Shown in pieces: positions 58,878 through 64,000 of a stretch of DNA of 64,000 nucleotides (positions are counted from its first letter, which is position 1; each line of letters opens with the position of its first letter). This DNA is from Adineta steineri (Eukaryota; Rotifera; Eurotatoria; Adinetida; Adinetidae), in assembly GCA_905250115.1 (NCBI GenBank), contig CAJNOI010000007.1:1037566-1101565 (forward strand), read 5' to 3'. The notes under the pieces are model-generated. The model was given only the letters and a program-made list of their open reading frames with translations. It was not told the DNA's origin and did not search any database. The translations under genes and the position numbers were made by a program.

Positions 58878-60651
58878 GGATACTCAAAATCAAGAAGTTA
58901 TTTGCGTTAAGTGTAATCCTTTGGGAGATCTAGGTCTCTGTGAAAAATGTGATGCACAAAGTAAAGAAGAAAGATATTATGAAACAACTACCCGAGGACG
59001 TAAGAGATAAAATTTTAAAGAAAAATCTTTAAAATTTACTTTTATAAGGGACACTAGGACAAGTTCTACTTCAACATAATTGCATTAGATGCCAAAAAGT
59101 AGTAAGAGTCAACCATTATGGAGTTTTTACTCACGTTGGTCATGTAAGATCAAAAAATATTTTTTTTAAAAATGTTTACAATCTTTTATTTAGAAATACG
59201 GCTTTGACTGCGTAGCTACTCACACCCACCCACCCTCAAGATGATGCAGTAGGACTATGCAAAACCTGTGGCATAATTTTTTAACGAAAAATGTTATACA
59301 GAAACGTAACTTGAAAATCGTAAGAACAAAAAAAGAATGTTAGGGGAGAATAATAAAGAGGTTCTCCCCTAGAATATATATCTTTTCGATCTATCATGAT
59401 CTAACTATTTCTTTCTTCTCTCTCTTCTCTTCCTCTCTATGTACCTATATAAGCGTGTATGTGTGTGTGTTATAAAGAGTGATTTTCTTTTGAAATAAAC
59501 ATCAGCTCAACGAAGCGAGCTAACAAAGAATAACAAATTTTACAAATTGTTTTTTAGAAGGAAGACTTGTTCAACTTCCAAAAGAAAGAGATTGTGCTGT
59601 ATGCTCAAAACAAGTCAGAGAAAACTATTATGGTGTATACGATAAGGATAATGAGGTAAGATTAGAATATCTACATTCGATAAATTTATGTTGGCTAAGA
59701 ATTAAATGATCAATATTTTATCATAAATGATCAGTAATGGATATGAATTATCAGTAAAAAATTAAAAGTATCAGTATTTAATTGAATGATCAGTAGCTAT
59801 TGTATTTGATCAGTTAAATAATTGTGTAATCATTCAATTAATAATTTGTTCAGTATTAAAATAAAAATATCAGTAATTAGTTCAGTTTGAATCTTTGAAA
59901 TGATATTTGATTATTTAATACATCTTATTTGATTAGTAAGTAGTTCTTTTATTTTCGATAAAAATATTATGTTATAGATAAAAGATATGCTGTCTACAGT
60001 GTTTGTTGGAGACGTCATCAAATAATATATATCTCTTCTTTTATTATTTTCTTTCCTTCGCTTTAGGGTATTTTGGAAGTACTCTCTTTTCTTGTTTATA
60101 GCTTAGGTATTTTCCTTCCCGTTATATATTTTTTCAAGTATCGTTGGGTCTTTTCCCTGCTATTTTACATATATGTCTGCTATATTCAAAGTAAAATATA
60201 TGAATAGCAATAAGATCTAATTATTATAAGCCACCATTTGCTGTTAAAAATATTCTTACTGGTAAAAGAAGACGTCGTGATAGACCACGAAAAACCAAAA
60301 AAGCGTTCCTCATTCAATAAGGTTCTCTTCATTATAGGTGTATTTCTTTACCGATATGAATTAATAAAATATTGACAAAATAAGGATTAAATACTGATAT
60401 TTGGAAATAAATTACTGATCAAAAAATACTTTTCTATTGATCACAATATACTGATCATTCATATTAAAATACTGATTAACTAAATAAAAACCATTTAGGT
60501 TTACCATGTGGATTGTGCCGGCATGAAGAAAACGTTAACAGAAGTGATTATTGATGAAAACAACTTCAAGAATTTTCAAAAGGTCTACGTCGAACAAAAA
60601 ATAAAAATTTTGCAAAGGAATCGACCAATTAAAATTATAAAAAAATATTGA
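58876..60651 (+). CDS. Small Cys-rich zinc-binding protein with duplicated exon cassette
   Basis: Exon A is 58876-58999 (VICVKCNPLGDLGLCEKCDA, two Cys-x2-Cys pairs), ending in phase 1. Two downstream cassettes can each follow it. B-B' is 59049-59143 plus 59194-59244 (CIRCQKVVRVNHYGV, then KYGFDCVATHTHP). C-D is 59561-59655 plus 60499-60651 (CAVCSKQVRENYYGV, then VYHVDCAGMKKTL). B and C are both 95 nt, start in phase 1, end in phase 0 and encode the same module. A-C-D gives 123 residues; A-B-B' gives 89. Cys-x2-Cys followed by a distal His/Cys suggests half of a LIM-like or other treble-clef zinc site; the family is not recognised. A solo LTR and a repeat-rich insertion lie in the introns. Confidence 0.6.
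59194..59282 (+). pseudogene. Probable frameshifted exon B' of the zinc-binding gene
   Basis: In frame the exon stops at 59242-59244 right after a CACCC-rich run. One frame over, the sequence continues as QDDAVGLCKTCGIIF to a stop at 59280-59282, echoing the GLCEKC of exon A. A 1-bp indel in the C-rich run would explain both, so cassette B may be broken. Confidence 0.45.
59338..59525 (+). mobile_element. Solo LTR (188 bp) with 5-bp target duplication
   Basis: Begins TGTTAG and ends CTAACA (inverted termini with TG..CA), flanked on both sides by AAGAA (59333-59337 and 59526-59530). Inside are a TATA-box-like CTATATAAG near 59447 and a polyadenylation signal AATAAA near 59494, in the order expected for U3-R-U5 on the plus strand. 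A small hairpin AGGGGAGAA...TTCTCCCCT lies at the left end. No internal retrotransposon sequence remains. Confidence 0.85.
59690..60490. repeat. Intron insertion with clustered ATCAGTA motifs in opposite orientations
   Basis: At least six TCAGTA/TCAGTT words occur at 59725-59890 in plus orientation and four complementary TACTGAT words at 60390-60480, bracketing an unrelated middle. This layout suggests the subterminal repeats of a DNA transposon, but exact ends and target duplication could not be fixed. A short basic frame near 60255-60320 (TGKRRRRDRPRKTKK) may be a coding relic. Confidence 0.45.
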
Positions 60652-60859
60652 TAAACATCATTTTTAACTTTTTATGAACATTTTGCTTCGAGCAACATCA
60701 ACATATTCTAAGTGAAAAAAAATAAAATATATTTGATTTAAATTTAAAATTGAATTTCTATATAAGATTATAAATGATATACTTTGATATCTACCAACGG
60801 TATAAAATGAACATTGGTATAATTAATTATAATGGAAGAACCACTTTGCATTTTTAGCG

Positions 60860-61600
60860 TAAGTAGAATCATCATTCGATTGTAAGATATTTAGCTAACG
60901 ATGACAGTGCATCAATATCAATCATAGATCATTATAGTTATATTCCGTTAGATGACGCTTTACGTTTATCTAATAATTATATCACATTTGACTTTCAAGA
61001 ATGGATAAAAGATTTTACAAAGAGTATATCAGATATCTTAATCGAAAGTAATGATGATGATTTTGATATTGAAGAAGAATTTGCAGATAAAAATGGATCA
61101 ATTTAAAAGGAATTAAGAAAAGCTATAAAAGAAAGCTTATTACTAGCTTTTATTTTGTACAGCTGCTACTGAAGGAAATTTGAAACAAATGGTAAATATC
61201 CTTACACAATTTTCAAGAGTTCAATTTTTACGTAAACATTCTTCATCAAAAAATAAGATTTAAATTGAATTAACTAAGGAGATCGATAGACTTATACACC
61301 AATTGAGGAAGCTTATCGTTGTAGACATCATCGAGTAGCATAATATCTTGAAGCATAACAAACTAAAGAATCAAAATTAACTTCAACAACCAAGAATTCA
61401 ATCGAATTCTTCATAAAAAAAACAATATAAACTTTATTTAATTCAATTAGAAAATCGAAAAAAATTTCATTTTGCCACACTAGTCTCAAATAATGAAGCT
61501 GAATTAGTCACAAGACTTTTAACGAATGGAGTATTATTATCATTTGAAAATTATATTGATTATAGTGGACAAACACCAATGCATTGAACTCCACATTAGA
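60860..61600 (+). pseudogene. Decayed ankyrin-repeat-type gene
   Basis: Plus-strand coding remnants broken by stops and frameshifts: FDFQEWIKDFTKSIS with an acidic run to a stop, TAATEGNLKQMVNIL, then YTPIEEAYRCRHHRVA with an in-frame TAA before YLEA, then FATLVSNNEAELVTRLLTNG with YIDYSGQTPMH ending in TGA. TPIEEAYRCRHHRVA and GQTPMH are ankyrin-repeat phrases. At least three disabling changes are visible. Confidence 0.65.
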
Positions 61601-61674
61601 TCAAGTGAAAAGAAAGAAATTTGTGTAGATTATTCATATTTGTCTTGGTGACATTGTTTAACGTTTCTTTTCTT

Positions 61675-62397
61675 TTACTTTTTGTTTGCTGAGACAATAT
61701 ACATTGGATCTATATATTGTTCATCGGTAATTGGTAAAAAATTTTCATCGAAAAATGAATAAGCATTGATTGTCATGGGATTAAAATAAGTATCTGTTTG
61801 AAGAAAATAATTTGCAACCCATTCCACACGTTGTAATTCGTTCATATAAAGCCATTTTCGAATAACTTTTGTCGGAAAACAACGATTTGAAAATGAAGTT
61901 ATAAATAATCCATTTGGTTTTAATATTCTTCCAACTTCATTAAAAACTTTTAACGGATGAATAAGATAATCAACAGAAACAGAACATATCACTGAATCAA
62001 ATGTATTTGAAGAAAATTTCGATAATGAAGGATTTTGATTTAGATCTTGTACTGTATAACCTTGATTTAGAGATGTATTTTCTTTTAATTCTAATTCATT
62101 CATTCCAAGACCAAAGACTTTACCAATGAAATTTTCAGGTAAATGTGAAGTCCATGACGAACATAAATCTAATGTTATACTTTCTGGTGTTTGTTTAATT
62201 GCATAAGTATAGAATTGAGATAAAACATATCGAGCTCTATCATCAATATGATGAACAAAACGCGGTGTTGAATAAAATTCTGTATCATTATTTTCATCTT
62301 CACGTATTAAATCAGATGTAGGATTTATTGATAAAGATTTTAAACTTGATGGTAAAAGGTTTTTTAAACGAGTAAAATCAAATTTTGATAAATTCAT
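61675..62397 (-). CDS. Intronless SAM-dependent methyltransferase
   Basis: 240 residues from the ATG at 62397. Class I Rossmann-fold landmarks: ESITLDLCSSWTSHLPE (motif I position, the usual glycines replaced), KVFGLGMNELELKEN (motif II acidic end), FDSVICSVSVDYLIHP (motif IV) and FNEVGRILKPNGLFITSFSN (motif V/VI, very typical). The N-terminal YSTPRFVHHIDDRAR resembles bacterial, algal and plant methyltransferases of this type. Substrate unknown. It lies within a stretch of decayed coding sequence and lacks introns, so recent capture or retroposition is possible. Confidence 0.75.
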   Translation of the reverse strand: MNLSKFDFTRLKNLLPSSLKSLSINPTSDLIREDENNDTEFYSTPRFVHHIDDRARYVLSQFYTYAIKQTPESITLDLCSSWTSHLPENFIGKVFGLGMNELELKENTSLNQGYTVQDLNQNPSLSKFSSNTFDSVICSVSVDYLIHPLKVFNEVGRILKPNGLFITSFSNRCFPTKVIRKWLYMNELQRVEWVANYFLQTDTYFNPMTINAYSFFDENFLPITDEQYIDPMYIVSANKK

Positions 62398-63588
62398 TCG
62401 TATACTAAATCAAAAATAGATGATCTAAGAGAAAGTAAGAGTATTAGAATTAGAACTAATGACAAAATTACATAAAAGATGTCAGTTTATTGCAATAATT
62501 CAATGCATGTTTTAACACCTACTTCAAAATAAAATACGTAGGCATTACTATGTTCATCATATTATGCAATATAATATTTTTTGAGTATGTTTTTCCACTG
62601 AATCAAATGACAATAATATGAGTGAAATCATACATATTCCATTAGATGAGAATTATTTTTTTTATCGATCTTTTTACACATCAATCTTGTTTAGTCATAT
62701 CAATTAAATGGTGATTTACGTAAGTTAATTACAAATATAATTCCTTATTCAGATTTATATTATTTTCTTCCAAGTTTCATCTCATTAACATCGTCAAACC
62801 TAATCAAAGAAATAGTTAATAATTAAAATCAAATTGTTTCATGTGATACTTAGATGATATACGATAAAATTAAAATGATTCTATTTATAAATAATTATAC
62901 ATCAATAAAAGAATTATTTAAATGTATTCATGAATAATTTAAAATAAGATGGTTAGTATTATTTATCATATTAAAAATGTTTGATTTTCGTATTATTTCA
63001 AGATTTTGTTGAAGCTAAATTATCTTTCAATGATCTTATTGATAAATATAAACAGTATGGCGAGACAATATTATGAAAATAATCTTGCGCATTTACATAC
63101 GACGAAATAGTATCACGTGGATATGATAAAGAAAAACAAACTTTTTCTTTATCTATTTTATTTCATTTACATAGACACGTCTTCATCAAAACAAAAAGCA
63201 GATTCGTCATTAAATAATTTTCCAAAAAAGGATGATGCAAACTGATTAACTACAAATGGTTCAACAGGTTTAATTGCAAGTGAAAAAAGTACAGATGCAT
63301 CAACTTCATTAAATGCACAACCACAAACTCCAATTGATAAACATGATGATACATGGTGTGGTGGAATTTCACATGAAAATAAACAATGCAAATAAATAAC
63401 GTTTCTGTTTTTTCTATTATTAATCAAGCTGTATTAATTTAAGAATAAATTCATGTACATAAACCTTTCGATTTATTATAAATTGTTTTTAAACGAAAAA
63501 AAAATGTTGCATGAAAAATTAAAGTGTTATACAGTACAAAAATGCAGGATTATGAATAAGAAAATGTCTTTTATTTGAACAAATATTT
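62398..63588. other. Decayed coding remnants, no intact gene
   Basis: Plus-strand fragments look once-coding: MSEIIHIPLDENYFFYRSFY near 62620, DLYYFLPSFISLTSSNLIKE near 62755, FVEAKLSFNDLIDKYKQYGE near 63006 and a Ser/Thr/Asn-rich piece at 63172-63394 (ending DKHDDTWCGGISHENKQCK) with one internal TGA. They may belong with the ankyrin pseudogene. The open minus frame at 63167-63427 appears to be the antisense shadow of the last piece. Confidence 0.4.
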
Positions 63589-63816
63589 TTAATGCTTTTC
63601 GTCACCACTCTTTTCAGAATGTTCACCATGATCATGATTGTCTTCAGGATGTGTTGTTGCCGTTCCACCTCCTGTTGGGGCTCCATGTGTACCAGTAATA
63701 TTTGGTGCACCAGCACCACCTGATCCACCATGTTGAGCAGAACCACCTTTGCCAGTTGTATCACCATATGTTGTTCCATCTGAAGCAGTATCTTTGTTTG
63801 ATGATTCCGACGACAT
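63589..63816 (-). CDS. Small disordered Gly/His-rich hydrophilic protein
   Basis: 75 residues, single exon, ATG at 63816. Composition is Gly, Ser, Thr, His, Asp and Glu with no hydrophobic segment. The N-terminus is MSSESSNKDTASDGTTYGD, the middle is Gly-rich (GGSGGAGAP), and the C-terminus is His/Glu/Asp-rich (EDNHDHGEHSEKSGDEKH), which could bind metal ions. It resembles the 79-residue gene at 23743 in size, MS start and composition; both could be stress-related hydrophilins. No LEA motif. Function unknown. Confidence 0.6.
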   Translation of the reverse strand: MSSESSNKDTASDGTTYGDTTGKGGSAQHGGSGGAGAPNITGTHGAPTGGGTATTHPEDNHDHGEHSEKSGDEKH

Positions 63817-64000
63817 GATTTCAATTCAAAGAAAACAAAAGAGCGTTCGACTTGTAGTTTAAGAATAAAAGAAATGAAAGAATAATGATAGAGAATCTTT
63901 TCTTATTAATAGCACTTCACAATGAGAGAAAAGAGAAATAGAAAAATGATATACGCTTTCTTTTCTCTCGTAGAAACTTTTCTTCACGTTGTTGGGTCAA

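Noticed and set aside
63167-63427. 86-codon minus-strand frame
   Set aside because: It mirrors a Ser/Thr/Asn-rich plus-strand coding remnant and has no protein-like features of its own.

Overview
The window is AT-rich nuclear DNA from a small-genome metazoan, most likely a bdelloid rotifer. Supporting signs are multi-exon genes with very short GT-AG introns (mostly about 45-70 nt), animal-specific families (ARID2-like, TRPM, secretin-type GPCR, TIKI-like protease, GPI-type alkaline phosphatase), an ART-TPR gene of the kind expanded in bdelloids, several intronless genes of bacterial/fungal type, and an interstitial patch of TGTGGG/CCCACA, the bdelloid telomere unit. Exon boundaries were read by eye. 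For nearly every multi-exon model the splice phases close into one reading frame whose total length is a multiple of three; exceptions are stated.

Layout. 0-9 kb: 5'-truncated ADP-ribosyltransferase/TPR gene, a small secreted lysine-rich protein, a multipass membrane protein, and a single-pass receptor with SUEL-like and CUB-like ectodomains. 9-15 kb: a TIKI-like metalloprotease, then an F-box gene between two direct repeats. One repeat copy carries a hAT-type insertion with a perfect 8-bp target duplication and the other copy is the matching empty site; a separate inverted-repeat element and a telomere-like patch lie in the same stretch. 15-24 kb: an intronless carboxylesterase, two back-to-back truncated coding fragments, a RING protein, an NAAA/acid-ceramidase-type amidase with an appended CHORD-like zinc domain, and a small disordered protein. 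24-31 kb: ARID2-like gene, a diverged tandem repeat, and a PPPDE-domain protein whose catalytic Cys is Ser. 31-36.7 kb: a gene-free stretch. 36.7-51.6 kb: secretin-type GPCR, 2OG-Fe(II) oxygenase, F-box gene, alkaline phosphatase, a pentameric ligand-gated channel subunit without the Cys-loop cysteines, an intronless family-8 polysaccharide lyase, and a Dabb-domain protein. 51.7-57.7 kb: a 761-bp foldback element with TA target duplication, then a 19-exon TRPM channel. 58-64 kb: a small zinc-binding gene with a duplicated exon cassette, broken up by a solo LTR and another repeat-rich insertion, then ankyrin-type pseudogene remains, an intronless methyltransferase, and a Gly/His-rich disordered protein.

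There is no operon-like organisation; genes lie on both strands and act in unrelated processes (signalling, chromatin, lipid and glycan metabolism, ubiquitin/SUMO-like chemistry). The most unusual observations are the duplicated 95-nt exon cassette, the NAAA-CHORD fusion, the PPPDE Cys-to-Ser change, the Cys-less ligand-gated channel, the polysaccharide lyase with intact catalytic residues, and the hAT insertion with a paralogous empty site. I found no CRISPR, rRNA or convincing tRNA.
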